Below, piece by piece: positions 35,271 through 42,910 of a stretch of DNA of 64,000 nucleotides. A program made the position numbers and the translations under genes. Source of the stretch: Kutzneria sp. 744 (lineage in GTDB: Bacteria > Actinomycetota > Actinomycetes > Mycobacteriales > Pseudonocardiaceae); NCBI RefSeq assembly GCF_000568255.1, contig NZ_KK037166.1:4310374-4374373 (forward strand), written 5' to 3'. Under the pieces are notes generated by a model that did no database searches, was not told where the DNA came from, and saw nothing but the letters and a program-made list of their open reading frames with translations. Position 1 is the first letter of the stretch; every line of letters starts with the position of its first letter.

Positions 35271-35951
35271 TTAGTTCCTCAGCGGGGCCTGGATGGTGCG
35301 GCCGTTGTTGAGGGTGGCCCGAACGTAGTTGGTGGAGGGCTGGTTGCTGTCTTCGGCGATGTTGTCGCGGACGATGAAGGTGCCGTCGCCGACCACGCCG
35401 GGGGAGACGGAGTTGTCGGGGCCGACGAGGTCGATGGTGGCGACGTCGTGGGTGGCGATGCCGAAGTGGATGTGGTCCTTGGCGTAGTTCATGGAGGTGA
35501 GGTAGTCGAAGGGGCGGTCGGGGGTGAGCTGGGAGTAGAGGTCGGTGTCCTCGGGGGCGCCGCCGATGAGGCCGGTGCCGTGGCCGTTCTCGATGGTGCA
35601 GGCGGCGGCGGTGCGGTTGCTGCGGATGACGAGGAAGCCGAGCTGGGGGGAGAGGTCGAAGCGGGCGCCGGCGCGCCAGGCGGTGGGGTCGGGCAGGTTC
35701 TTGCCGCTGCGGACGCATTCGCGGACGAGGGGGGACTGGCCGGAGGCGACCTCGGCGTCGTGGCCGCGGAGCTGGGTGAAGGCGACGGCGACGGCGGCGG
35801 CGAGCACGACGACGGAGGCGGCGACGGCGAAGGGGGCGCGCAGGGAGCGGCTCCGGGTGGCGAGCTGGGGCTCGATCTGCTCGGACCAGAGGCGGTCACG
35901 CAAGGCGTCGGGCATCTGACGCCGCTCCGGAAGCTCGGGAGTCTCGTTCAT
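35271..35951 (-). CDS. membrane-anchored anti-sigma-like protein partner of the ECF sigma factor
   Basis: A 226-aa protein: a short cytoplasmic N-terminus (about residues 1-40, P-D-A-L-R-D-R-L-W-S-E-Q), one membrane helix (about 41-60, A-V-A-A-S-V-V-V-L-A-A-A-V-A-V), and an extracytoplasmic domain of about 160 residues. The zinc motif H-x3-C-x2-C of ZAS anti-sigma factors is absent. ATG overlaps the sigma stop by 4 bases, typical of sigma/anti-sigma pairs. The outer domain is paralogous to the secreted protein at 36681 (shared R-P-F-D-Y-L-T-S-M-N-Y-A and F-L-V-I-R). Sequestering of the sigma factor is inferred from position and topology. Confidence 0.8.
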   Translation of the reverse strand: MNETPELPERRQMPDALRDRLWSEQIEPQLATRSRSLRAPFAVAASVVVLAAAVAVAFTQLRGHDAEVASGQSPLVRECVRSGKNLPDPTAWRAGARFDLSPQLGFLVIRSNRTAAACTIENGHGTGLIGGAPEDTDLYSQLTPDRPFDYLTSMNYAKDHIHFGIATHDVATIDLVGPDNSVSPGVVGDGTFIVRDNIAEDSNQPSTNYVRATLNNGRTIQAPLRN

Positions 35952-36574
35952 CGGCCCTCCTCCTCAAGACCCATGCCGCCCAGCAGGCCACGCAGGCGGC
36001 TGCGGGCCCGGGAGACCCGAGCCCGCACACTGACTTCGGCGATGCCGAGCACCTCGGCGGTCTCGGCGGTGGACAGCTCGCCGAGCAGGCAGAGCTCGAC
36101 GGCCTGGCGCTCGCCCTTGGGCAGCTTGTCGACGGCGTCGAGCACGACCCGGAGCCGGCGGTCGGCGTCGATCTGGGCGGCGACCTCGTCGGCGTGGTCG
36201 CGGGCGGTGTCGTTGAGCGGGACCCGGGTCAGCACCCGCGAGAACCGGCCGGCGCGGCGGAACTCGTGGCGGGCCAGGTTGCTGGCCACGGTGTACAGCC
36301 ACGGCCGCGCGCTGGAGTTGACCAGGGTCATGTCGCCCAGCTTGCGCCACGCGGCGAGAAAGGTCGACGACGTGAGGTCCTCGGCGGTCGACCAGGAGCC
36401 GGTCAGCCGGTAGGCGTAGTTCCACACGGCCTCGGCGTGCCGCTGGTACAGCTCGCCGAACGCCGCACGGTCACCGCGTGCCGCGCGCTCCCACAGCGTC
36501 TGGTCATCACACGGCGGCGGATCGCCCCAGTCAGGCGTCTCCACCAGTCGCACGTACTCTCCAGCCGTCGTCAC
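35948..36574 (-). CDS. ECF RNA polymerase sigma factor
   Basis: A 208-aa sigma-70-family extracytoplasmic-function factor. Region 2: F-G-E-L-Y-Q-R-H-A-E-A-V-W-N-Y-A-Y-R-L-T-G, A-E-D-L-T-S-S-T-F-L-A-A-W. Region 4: L-P-K-G-E-R-Q-A-V-E-L, L-S-T-A-E-T-A-E-V-L-G-I-A-E-V-S-V-R-A-R-V-S-R-A-R. GTG at 36574 lies 8 bases after the -10 element, at the same spacing as the start of the co-regulated paralogue gene, which supports this start and a near-leaderless mRNA. The downstream coupled gene is its likely antagonist. Confidence 0.93.
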   Translation of the reverse strand: MTTAGEYVRLVETPDWGDPPPCDDQTLWERAARGDRAAFGELYQRHAEAVWNYAYRLTGSWSTAEDLTSSTFLAAWRKLGDMTLVNSSARPWLYTVASNLARHEFRRAGRFSRVLTRVPLNDTARDHADEVAAQIDADRRLRVVLDAVDKLPKGERQAVELCLLGELSTAETAEVLGIAEVSVRARVSRARSRLRGLLGGMGLEEEGR

Positions 36575-36582
36575 ACCGGGTA

Positions 36583-36611
36583 TGTTCCCGGCCGGCCCGC
36601 CAGCGTTGCGT
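36583..36611 (-). promoter_or_regulatory. ECF-type autoregulatory promoter of the sigma gene
   Basis: On the minus strand ACGCAACGCT (36611-36602), a 10-base spacer and CCGGGAACA (36591-36583) precede the GTG by 8 bases. The same two elements with the same spacing stand before the paralogue gene (37333-37305). Shared bipartite sites are the usual mark of ECF autoregulation. Confidence 0.75.
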
Positions 36612-36640
36612 CAGTTCTCAACCGCATCGCTGCGCGGGAC

Positions 36641-36677
36641 GAGACCCCCGGCCGCCCCCGAAGACGGCCGGGGTCTC
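36641..36677. terminator. hairpin terminator after the secreted paralogue gene
   Basis: GAGACCCC-GGCCG at 36641-36654 (one bulged C) pairs with CGGCCGGGGTCTC at 36665-36677. It separates the paralogue stop (36681) from the sigma promoter, so the two genes are transcribed independently. Confidence 0.75.
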
Positions 36678-36680
36678 ATC

Positions 36681-37296
36681 CTAGCCGCGGAACGGGCCGG
36701 AAACGACGCCGCCGTTGGCGAGGGTCACTCGAATGTGGTTCGTGGTGGACGCATTGCTGTTCTCAGCGTCCTTGGCCAGCACGGCGAAGGTGCCGTCCTT
36801 GACCACGGCGGCCGCCTCGGACTTGTTCGGGCCCACCAGGGTGACGCCGGTGACGTCGGTGGCGGCGATTCCGAAGTGGACGGACTGGTGCGCGTAGTTC
36901 ATGGACGTCAGGTAGTCGAACGGGCGCTGGGCGGTGAGCTTGCCGTAGCCGTGGTTGTCGATCACGCCGCCCATCAGGCCGGTGCCCTTGCCGTCCTCGA
37001 TCACGCACACGGCGGCGTTCTTGTCGTCGCGGATCACGAGGAAGCCGTGGTTGGCGTCGAGGTTGATCCGGGCGCCGGGGCGCCACGAGGCCTTGTTGGC
37101 CACGTCGCCGGCGGTGCCGAGGCAGTCCTGAGCGATCTTCGCGTCACCGGTGAGGGGGCTCTGCAGCGCCTGGGAGCCGGCGGCCGGCGCGGGGGTCGAG
37201 CCTGGCACGGCGGCGAAGGCCATCGCGCCGCCCACGGCGAACACGCCGAGCGCGGCCGTCATGGCGAGGGGTCATGGTCAGCTTGTTGGTCGTCAT
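36681..37296 (-). CDS. secreted paralogue of the anti-sigma outer domain, N-terminal frameshift
   Basis: From ATG 37262 the frame gives 193 aa, but the better start is ATG 37296, which has the conserved promoter spacing. Between them a GGGG run (37268-37271) puts the two out of frame; with three Gs the protein would begin M-T-T-N-K-L-T-M-T-L-A-M-T-A-A-L-G-V-F, a normal signal peptide. The mature domain matches the outer domain of the 35271 protein: F-L-V-I-R, C-V-I-E-D-G-K-G-T-G-L, R-P-F-D-Y-L-T-S-M-N-Y-A, H-F-G-I-A, G-T-F-A-V. It may compete for the signal sensed by the membrane protein. Function is unknown. Confidence 0.75.
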
Positions 37297-37304
37297 GCCC
37301 GGTG

Positions 37305-37333
37305 TGTTCCCGGCCGCCACGACAGCGTTGCGT
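37305..37333 (-). promoter_or_regulatory. ECF-type promoter of the secreted paralogue
   Basis: ACGCAACGCT (37333-37324), 10 bases, then CCGGGAACA (37313-37305), and ATG 37296 starts 8 bases later. Both elements and both spacings match the sigma gene promoter exactly. Confidence 0.75.
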
Positions 37334-37364
37334 GATGCGCGTCATGGTGGCGGCGCCCGCCCGG

Positions 37365-37721
37365 TCAGCCCGAGACGAGGTCGAACTCGTTCCCCTCGGG
37401 ATCGGTGAGGGTGATCCAGTGCGCGCCGAACTCCTCGAACTCGGCGCCCCTGGTCGCGCCGCACGACACCAGGCGCTCGGCCTCGGCGTCCAGGTCGGAC
37501 GTCATCAGGTCGAGGTGCAGCCGGTTCTTCGCCGACTTTCCCTCCGGAACCGTGAAGAACATCATCCGAGGCGCGCCGGGCTGCTCGTCCTGGACGCCGA
37601 CGGAGGCGAAGGTGGCCGATCCGCCGGCGTCGACCTTGCGGTCGGTGACCCGGGCCCAGAACTCGGCCAGCTCGGCGGCGTCGCCGCAGTCGAAGGTGAT
37701 CGCGTAGACGGTGCTGCTCAT
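37365..37721 (-). CDS. VOC-superfamily (glyoxalase/bleomycin resistance-like) protein
   Basis: A 118-aa single-module VOC protein with two beta-alpha-beta-beta-beta halves: Y-A-I-T-F-D-C-G-D-A-A-E-L-A-E-F-W and W-I-T-L-T-D-P-E-G-N-E-F-D-L-V, plus L-H-L-D-L-M-T-S-D. His and Glu at strand ends could bind metal. It belongs to the actinobacterial VOC_CATH-like group of unknown substrate. It starts 10 bases after the MerR gene stop and is probably co-transcribed with it. Confidence 0.85.
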   Translation of the reverse strand: MSSTVYAITFDCGDAAELAEFWARVTDRKVDAGGSATFASVGVQDEQPGAPRMMFFTVPEGKSAKNRLHLDLMTSDLDAEAERLVSCGATRGAEFEEFGAHWITLTDPEGNEFDLVSG

Positions 37722-37731
37722 CGTGGTGCTC

Positions 37732-38532
37732 CTAGTGGGTAAGAGAGGCGACGGGCCAGCAGACCTCGGTGCGGTGCCGCGACTCGTCGCCGGTGGTGAT
37801 CAGATAGGTCTCCCGGATCGGGCCGTCGGCGCCGATCTCGCGCTGGGCCACGTACGTGCCCAGGGCGCTGTAGGTCTGGTCCAGCTCGCCGAACGGCCCC
37901 CGGTGCAGGGTGACGGCCAGGTCGGCGGCGGGGAGCTGGACGGCCTCGACGGCGCCGCGGCCGGCGGGATTGCCCCGGACCGGGACGTAGGCCAGCACGT
38001 CGCCGATGTCCTCGGCGAAGAACTCCTCGTGGTAGAGGCAGCCGTCCGGGCCGGCCCGGTGCTCGCCCACGGCCGCGTGCAGGCGGTCGAAGGCCTCGGC
38101 CCACCACTGCTCGCTGTCGTCCATCGAGATCCGGTCCCTGATGGCCAGGACCGGGACGGCCGGGACCGAGCGGCACTCGACTTCGATGGGCTGCGGCTGC
38201 CGCTCCAGCAGCAGCCGCAGCGAGCTCACCGCCGCCTGCGTCCGTTCCAGCTGCCGCTCCACCCGGCGCAGATGGGCGGCGATCAGCTCGTTGCGCGCCG
38301 TGACGTCCGGGGCGGCCAGCACCGCCCCGACCTCGTCCAACGGCATGCCCAGGTCCCGGAACCGCCGGATCGCCTGCGCCGTTCCGACCTGGCCCGGCTC
38401 GTACAGCCGGTACCCCGTGCCGGGGTCGACCTCGGCCGGCACCAGCAGGCCGAGGTCGTGATAGTGCCGCAGCGCCTTGACGCTGAGATAGGTCATCCGC
38501 GAGAAGTCGCCGATGGACAGGAGGACCGCCAT
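37732..38532 (-). CDS. MerR-family regulator with GyrI-like effector domain (BltR/BmrR type)
   Basis: A 266-aa protein. The N-terminal MerR wHTH reads S-I-G-D-F-S-R-M-T-Y-L-S-V-K-A-L-R-H-Y-H-D-L-G-L-L, with G-Y-R-L-Y-E. A coiled dimerisation helix (about 90-115) is followed by a GyrI-like small-molecule-binding domain (from about 125) with P-F-G-E-L. Such regulators bind cationic drugs and activate by untwisting 19-bp-spacer promoters. Its own promoter is of that type (38539-38569). ATG 38532 sits about 6 bases after the -10 box, so the mRNA is probably leaderless. Confidence 0.9.
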   Translation of the reverse strand: MAVLLSIGDFSRMTYLSVKALRHYHDLGLLVPAEVDPGTGYRLYEPGQVGTAQAIRRFRDLGMPLDEVGAVLAAPDVTARNELIAAHLRRVERQLERTQAAVSSLRLLLERQPQPIEVECRSVPAVPVLAIRDRISMDDSEQWWAEAFDRLHAAVGEHRAGPDGCLYHEEFFAEDIGDVLAYVPVRGNPAGRGAVEAVQLPAADLAVTLHRGPFGELDQTYSALGTYVAQREIGADGPIRETYLITTGDESRHRTEVCWPVASLTH

Positions 38533-38538
38533 GAACGC

Positions 38539-38569
38539 ATCATCGGCCCTCCTGTTACAGGAGGGTCAA
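38539..38569 (-). promoter_or_regulatory. MerR-type promoter with 19-bp spacer and dyad operator
   Basis: Minus strand: -35 TTGACC (38569-38564), 19-base spacer, -10 GATGAT (38544-38539), then 6 bases to the ATG. Within the spacer CCCTCCTG and CAGGAGGG (38547-38554, 38558-38565) form an exact dyad around TTA, placed as in known MerR-family operators. Confidence 0.78.
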
Positions 38570-38814
38570 GGAGCTACCCGGACGGGTCAGAAGGTCGGGC
38601 CGTGCCGCTCGACAACCTCGGCGGTGGCGTCCCGGTCGCCGTAGCGCCGGCTCGTCCGGGTCACCGGGAGTCGGACATGGAGCCGGGCCGGCCCGGGGGC
38701 CGGGCCCGGCCGAGCGGAGTTCCGGTGAACGAGAAGGCCTACCAGGGCGGGCCGGACAGTGTGCTCATGCCCGCCTGTTCCCGCTGGTCACGAAGGCGTT
38801 GCACGAGCAATGCC
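38570..38814. other. intergenic region with GC-rich inverted repeats
   Basis: Together with the flanking promoter elements this makes a 326-base gap. The part around 38690-38715 is a near-continuous run of GGCC/CCGG repeats capable of folding. No frame with coding character was found; it may include decayed sequence. Confidence 0.4.
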
Positions 38815-38839
38815 ATTGAGGACAGAACCTGTCCGCAAT
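38815..38839. promoter_or_regulatory. 25-bp dyad operator upstream of a VOC gene
   Basis: ATTG-n-GGACAG-AAC-CTGTCC-n-CAAT forms an exact inverted repeat in both pairs of arms. A possible -10 TAGGGT follows at 38847-38852 and the VOC ATG at 38859, so the dyad would overlap the promoter. The cognate regulator is not identified; AACCTGTCC also appears in the WYL/DinB divergent region near 15302. Confidence 0.6.
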
Positions 38840-38858
38840 GACGCCTAGGGTGGTGTCC

Positions 38859-39230
38859 ATGGAGATCAGAATCGAGCTCGTGATCCTGCCGGTGTCCGAT
38901 GTGGACCGGGCGCGGGACTTCTACGTCGACAAGATCGGCTTCACCCTCGACCACGACCACACGGTCAGCGACGAGGTGCGCTTCGTGCAGCTGACCCCGC
39001 CCGGCTCGGCCTGCTCGATCGCCTTCGGCAAGGGCCTGACCACCGCCGAGCCCGGCACGGTGAAGGGGCTGCAGGCCGTGGTCGACGACGCCGACAAGGT
39101 CCGGGCCGAACTGGTCTCGCGCGGCGCGGAGGTCAGCGAGGTGGAGGACCTGGCCTGGGGCCGGTTCGTCCAGTTCGACGACCCGGACGGCAATCACTGG
39201 GCGTTGCAGCAGATCGTCAGGCCCAGCTGA
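38859..39230 (+). CDS. VOC-superfamily protein
   Basis: A 123-aa VOC protein: V-I-L-P-V-S-D-V-D-R-A-R-D-F-Y-V-D-K-I-G-F at the start and F-V-Q-F-D-D-P-D-G-N-H-W-A-L-Q-Q at the end, the standard pattern of small glyoxalase-like proteins that bind hydrophobic or thiol-conjugated ligands. ATG 38859 opens the first strand; ATG 38838 would lie inside the operator dyad. It appears monocistronic. Confidence 0.87.
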   Translation: MEIRIELVILPVSDVDRARDFYVDKIGFTLDHDHTVSDEVRFVQLTPPGSACSIAFGKGLTTAEPGTVKGLQAVVDDADKVRAELVSRGAEVSEVEDLAWGRFVQFDDPDGNHWALQQIVRPS

Positions 39231-39335
39231 GACGTAACACATTGAAACAGGCGATTCGTCGTGTAGACAGGAATCTGTCTCGGCGAGCCGCCACGGCGAG
39301 GCGGACCACGAACCCCTGCCAACCGTGGAAGGCCA

Positions 39336-40736
39336 ATGAAGACTCGCCACGTCACCAGACTTCTCGCCGTCGCGGCGGTGCTCGCCGCCGCCGCGACCGG
39401 CGCCCCGTCCGCCCAGGCGGCGACCGGAACGATCACGGGCATCGGCGGCAAATGCGTCGACGTCGCCGGCGGCGCCAGCGCCAACGGCACCCGGGTGCAG
39501 CTGTGGTCGTGCAACGGCGGCACGGCCCAACAGTGGACCGCCGGCGACGACGGCACGATCCGGGCCCTGGGCAAGTGCCTGGACGTCTCCGGCGCGTCCA
39601 CCCTCAACGGGGCCAAGGTGCAGATCTACGACTGCAACGGCACCGGCGCACAGCGGTGGACGGCGTCGGGTGGCCAGCTGGTCAACGCCGGCTCGGGCAA
39701 GTGCCTCGACGCCACCGGCGTCAGCAGCGCCGACGGCACCCTGTTGCAGATCTGGACCTGCGGCGCCGGCGCCAACCAGCAGTGGACCCTGCCCACCACC
39801 GGCACCCCGCCGACCGGTGGCCCCTGCCCGAGCGGCCCCTTCGACAACCCGCTGCCGACGCAGAACCCGACCGCCACGAAGATCAAGGACGGCTACAACT
39901 TCCTTGAGGGACCGGTCTGGGACGCCGCCAGCCAAACCCTGCTGCTGACCGACATGCACGACGGATCCGGCGCGCAGAACGTGCAGCCGTCGGACATTCT
40001 CCGCTTCACGCCGACCAGCAACACCTTCGCCACCTTCGTCACCAACTCCGGCAGCAACGGCCTTTCCCTGAGCCGGGACGGAAAATCCGTCATCGCCGCC
40101 ACCCACGACCAGCGCAGCGTGTCCGTCTACGACCTGGCGACCAAGCAGCGCAGCACCCTCGCCGCCAGCTACCAGGGCCACCAGTTCAACTCGCCCAACG
40201 ACGTCACGGTCGGGGCCGACGGCACCGTGTACTTCACCGACCCCGACTTCCAGCGGGCCGACCGTCCGGACCAGATGTCGGGCCACACCGACGTCTTCCG
40301 CGTGCGCAACGGCGTGGTGTCGCTGATCGACGACTCCATCAGCGAGCCCAACGGCATCGAGCTCTCGCCCGACGGCCGCACCCTGTACGTCGGCGGCAAC
40401 GCCACCGGCAAGATCTACAAGTACCCGGTCAACGCCGACGGCAGCACCGGCGCCCGCAGCGACTTCGTGGCGCTGGGCGGCACCGACGGCGGCACGGTCG
40501 ACTGCGCCGGCAACGTCTACCAGGCCACCTTCGGCGACGGGAAGATCCACGTCTTCTCCCCCGCCGGCAAGGCTCTGGGCACCATCAGCGCCGGCCAGAA
40601 CACCACCAACGCCGCCTTCGGCGGTCCCGACGGCCGCACCCTGTACATCACCTCCGGCAGCCCGTCGAGCGGCGGCGACACCGGAAACTACGGCCTGTAC
40701 AGCATTCGCCTGAACGTCCCGGGCTGGCCGTACTGA
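39336..40736 (+). CDS. secreted ricin-type lectin fused to SMP-30/gluconolactonase-like propeller
   Basis: A 466-aa secreted protein. Signal peptide: M-K-T-R-H-V-T-R-L-L-A-V-A-A to S-A-Q-A-A (about residue 29). Residues about 30-150 form a ricin-B beta-trefoil with three repeats of K-C-(V/L)-D-(V/A) ... Q-(L/I)-(W/Y)-x-C-N and Q-Q-W-T or Q-R-W-T. After a Pro/Thr linker, residues about 175-466 are an SMP-30/gluconolactonase-like six-bladed propeller (L-E-G-P-V-W, S-P-N-D-V-T-V-G-A-D-G-T-V-Y-F-T-D-P, S-E-P-N-G-I-E-L-S-P-D-G-R). It probably binds sugar polymers and hydrolyses a lactone or ester. ATG 39336 opens the signal peptide. Confidence 0.9.
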   Translation: MKTRHVTRLLAVAAVLAAAATGAPSAQAATGTITGIGGKCVDVAGGASANGTRVQLWSCNGGTAQQWTAGDDGTIRALGKCLDVSGASTLNGAKVQIYDCNGTGAQRWTASGGQLVNAGSGKCLDATGVSSADGTLLQIWTCGAGANQQWTLPTTGTPPTGGPCPSGPFDNPLPTQNPTATKIKDGYNFLEGPVWDAASQTLLLTDMHDGSGAQNVQPSDILRFTPTSNTFATFVTNSGSNGLSLSRDGKSVIAATHDQRSVSVYDLATKQRSTLAASYQGHQFNSPNDVTVGADGTVYFTDPDFQRADRPDQMSGHTDVFRVRNGVVSLIDDSISEPNGIELSPDGRTLYVGGNATGKIYKYPVNADGSTGARSDFVALGGTDGGTVDCAGNVYQATFGDGKIHVFSPAGKALGTISAGQNTTNAAFGGPDGRTLYITSGSPSSGGDTGNYGLYSIRLNVPGWPY

Positions 40737-40745
40737 CCGACCGAG

Positions 40746-40806
40746 GCGAGTCCCGCTCTGCCGGAAACCGTATTTCGGTGTGCCGGAGAGCGGGACTCGC
40801 GGGGGT
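40746..40806. repeat. palindromic intergenic repeat, copy A (also terminator)
   Basis: GCGAGTCCCGCTCT (40746-40759) pairs perfectly with AGAGCGGGACTCGC (40787-40800); the inner part contains ACCG-TATTT-CGGT. It lies between the stops of the lectin gene (40736) and the lamin-tail gene (40807). The right arm from GAAACCG to GCGGGGG recurs with two differences at 55679-55720. Confidence 0.8.
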
Positions 40807-42198
40807 TCAGCAGGTGATGGTGCCGCGGCGCAGGGCGTGGCCGCCGTCGTTGCCGTCGTCAGACCAGTAGACGGGCTTGCTGCCGCTGACGCACTCGTCG
40901 ACGCCGGCGACGGAGAAGCCCTCGTTGTTGTAGTTGGACATGCCGCTGGGCCGGTTGTAGACGGCGGCGGGGGCGAAGGCGCCGGCGGCGTTGATCTTCA
41001 TGGTGCGGTGCTGGCCGTTGCAGGTGTTGTCACACACGACCCACAGGCGCGAGGCCTGGGGCTCCCACTGGAGCTCCATGACCGCGCTCATGCCGCTGTT
41101 GACGGACGCGATCCGGGTGAAGGATCCGTTGTCCTGCAAGACATAGCCGTAGATCATGCCGGTGCCCTCGACGCTGACGAAGAACACGCCGCCGGTGTGG
41201 CTGCCGTAGTGGCTCGGGGTGTAGGCGGAACCCGTGGAGGCGTCGGCGAAGCCGGCGGCGGTGAGGGTGTCGTCGGAGATCCAGGTGATGCCCTCGAAGC
41301 CGAGGTTGGGGTCTACCGGCGGCAGGTCCTTGGTGAGGTTCCACTCCCGGGTGGCGGTCAGGGAGGTGCCCGTTCCGCTGACGTCGTACCGAAGCACCGA
41401 GGTGCGGCTGGTGCCGGAGGCGTCGCCGTCGCGCTCGGTGGAGACGAAAACGCCGCCGGCGGAACCGGATCCGGTGAGGGTCACGCCTTCGTCGTCAGGC
41501 GTGCCGGAGCCGTTGGTGTAGTGCACCGACTTGCCCTTGGACCAGCCGTTGGCGGTGTCCGGGGTCCAGTTCGACCCGTTGCGCACCAGGCGCCACAGCT
41601 TGCCGGAGTTCTGTGCGGCCCACAGCACGCCGCCCTCCTGGTACAGGCCACTGAGGTCCTCGCCGAAGACGTTGGCCGCGTCGGCCGTCGACACGGAACC
41701 GCTGCCGGGCCAGGCCACCGGGCCGGTGGTCGTGCCGCAACTGTTCGGCGCGCCAAGGGTCACGGCCGCCGACTTCAGTGCGCCCGTGCCGTCCGGGCAC
41801 CGTGACCAGGACGGATCGGACTTCGTGCTCCAGCTGACGCTGTCCACCAGCGTGCTGCCGTCGGCCCGGTACAGGCGGGCCTTGTCGCTGTCCCCCAACC
41901 CGAACGCGCTGTGCACGTCGAACGCCTTCGCCGCGCCGGCGGCCAGGGTCGTTCCCGTGGCGATCTTGTACTTGGAGCTGTCCTTGTCGTCCTTGAGGAT
42001 CCAGCCCGAGATGTCCACCGCAGCCGAGCCGGTGTTGTACAGCTCGATCGAGTCGTTGACGGAGCCGGTGGTCACGACCTCGTTGACGCGGACGGTGTCC
42101 GCGGTCGCGGCGTCGGCCGGCGCCGCACTCAGTGCGGCCGCCGCCAGCATCGGTCCGAATAACAGGACCAAGCCACGGCGTGTACGCGATTCGCTCAC
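40807..42198 (-). CDS. secreted lamin-tail-domain protein with C-terminal phytase/propeller-like region
   Basis: A 463-aa protein. Signal peptide from GTG 42198 (R-R-G-L-V-L-L-F-G-P-M-L-A-A-A to A-D-A-A). Residues about 30-140 are an LTD (lamin tail) domain: V-R-V-N-E-V-V-T-T-G, D-S-I-E-L-Y-N-T-G-S-A-A-V-D-I-S-G-W. The remaining about 310 residues resemble a beta-propeller (G-L-Y-Q-E-G-G-V-L-W-A, G-F-E-G-I-T-W-I-S-D-D, N-N-E-G-F-S-V-A) similar to esterase-like phytase domains. GGGAGAGG lies 4 bases before the GTG. Probably an extracellular enzyme or surface protein. Confidence 0.85.
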   Translation of the reverse strand: MSESRTRRGLVLLFGPMLAAAALSAAPADAATADTVRVNEVVTTGSVNDSIELYNTGSAAVDISGWILKDDKDSSKYKIATGTTLAAGAAKAFDVHSAFGLGDSDKARLYRADGSTLVDSVSWSTKSDPSWSRCPDGTGALKSAAVTLGAPNSCGTTTGPVAWPGSGSVSTADAANVFGEDLSGLYQEGGVLWAAQNSGKLWRLVRNGSNWTPDTANGWSKGKSVHYTNGSGTPDDEGVTLTGSGSAGGVFVSTERDGDASGTSRTSVLRYDVSGTGTSLTATREWNLTKDLPPVDPNLGFEGITWISDDTLTAAGFADASTGSAYTPSHYGSHTGGVFFVSVEGTGMIYGYVLQDNGSFTRIASVNSGMSAVMELQWEPQASRLWVVCDNTCNGQHRTMKINAAGAFAPAAVYNRPSGMSNYNNEGFSVAGVDECVSGSKPVYWSDDGNDGGHALRRGTITC

Positions 42199-42317
42199 GA
42201 AACCTCTCCCAGGTAGAGGGCAATCGGCAGTCCCAGGTTCCCGGGACCGGCCGAATGTCCACAATCCTGTGAGTGGTTTTCTGCTGAACTACGGTCGAAA
42301 TACTGGGGCGGAAGGGA

Positions 42318-42686
42318 TCATTCGCCGGCCGGCGGCTGCCACAGCTCGAACTTGTTGCCCTCGATGTCGTGGGCCCAGCCGAAGCGGCCGTAGTCGGTGT
42401 CGCTGACCTCGTCGGACACTGTCACGCCGGCCGTGCGCAGCTGGGCCAGCATCGCGTCCAGGTCGGTCACCCGGTAGTTGACCATGGAGGACTGGGCAGG
42501 CTCGCCGAGGTGCTCGGCGTCGGCGTCGAAGATCGCCCACGTCGTCGAGCCGCCCGGGGTCCACGCGAACTGCTTGCCACCCCACTCGCCCATGTCGACG
42601 CCGAGGTGCTCGGCATACCAGGCCCGCAGGGCCTCGCCGTCCCGCGCCCGAAGGAAAACCCCGCCAATGCCGGTGACTCTCTCCAT
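42318..42686 (-). CDS. VOC-superfamily protein
   Basis: A 122-aa VOC protein: G-I-G-G-V-F-L-R-A-R-D-G-E-A-L-R-A-W-Y-A-E-H-L-G at the N-terminus and G-W-A-H-D-I-E-G-N-K-F-E-L-W at the C-terminus. Such proteins often confer low-level drug or electrophile tolerance. ATG 42686 is chosen because upstream residues of the longer frame do not look coding. The 224 bases upstream to the SGNH gene hold no gene. Confidence 0.85.
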   Translation of the reverse strand: MERVTGIGGVFLRARDGEALRAWYAEHLGVDMGEWGGKQFAWTPGGSTTWAIFDADAEHLGEPAQSSMVNYRVTDLDAMLAQLRTAGVTVSDEVSDTDYGRFGWAHDIEGNKFELWQPPAGE

Positions 42687-42910
42687 CGGCGCAGTCTCCC
42701 CCACCGACCGCCCGCACGACAGGGTCGACGCGCCGGGAACCGGCCGCGCCCAGCCCCAGGCCGGCGTAGGGTGCCGCTGGCGGCGAGAGGCGGGCCGCTC
42801 CCACTTTGTCAAGACCGCATCCCTTTTGTCCCGATTCCGGGGCGGCTCCCGAGTGGCCGGAACAGACGCCGAACTTGCTGCGCCGCAAGGAAAGCAGATG
42901 TGAGGCTTGA

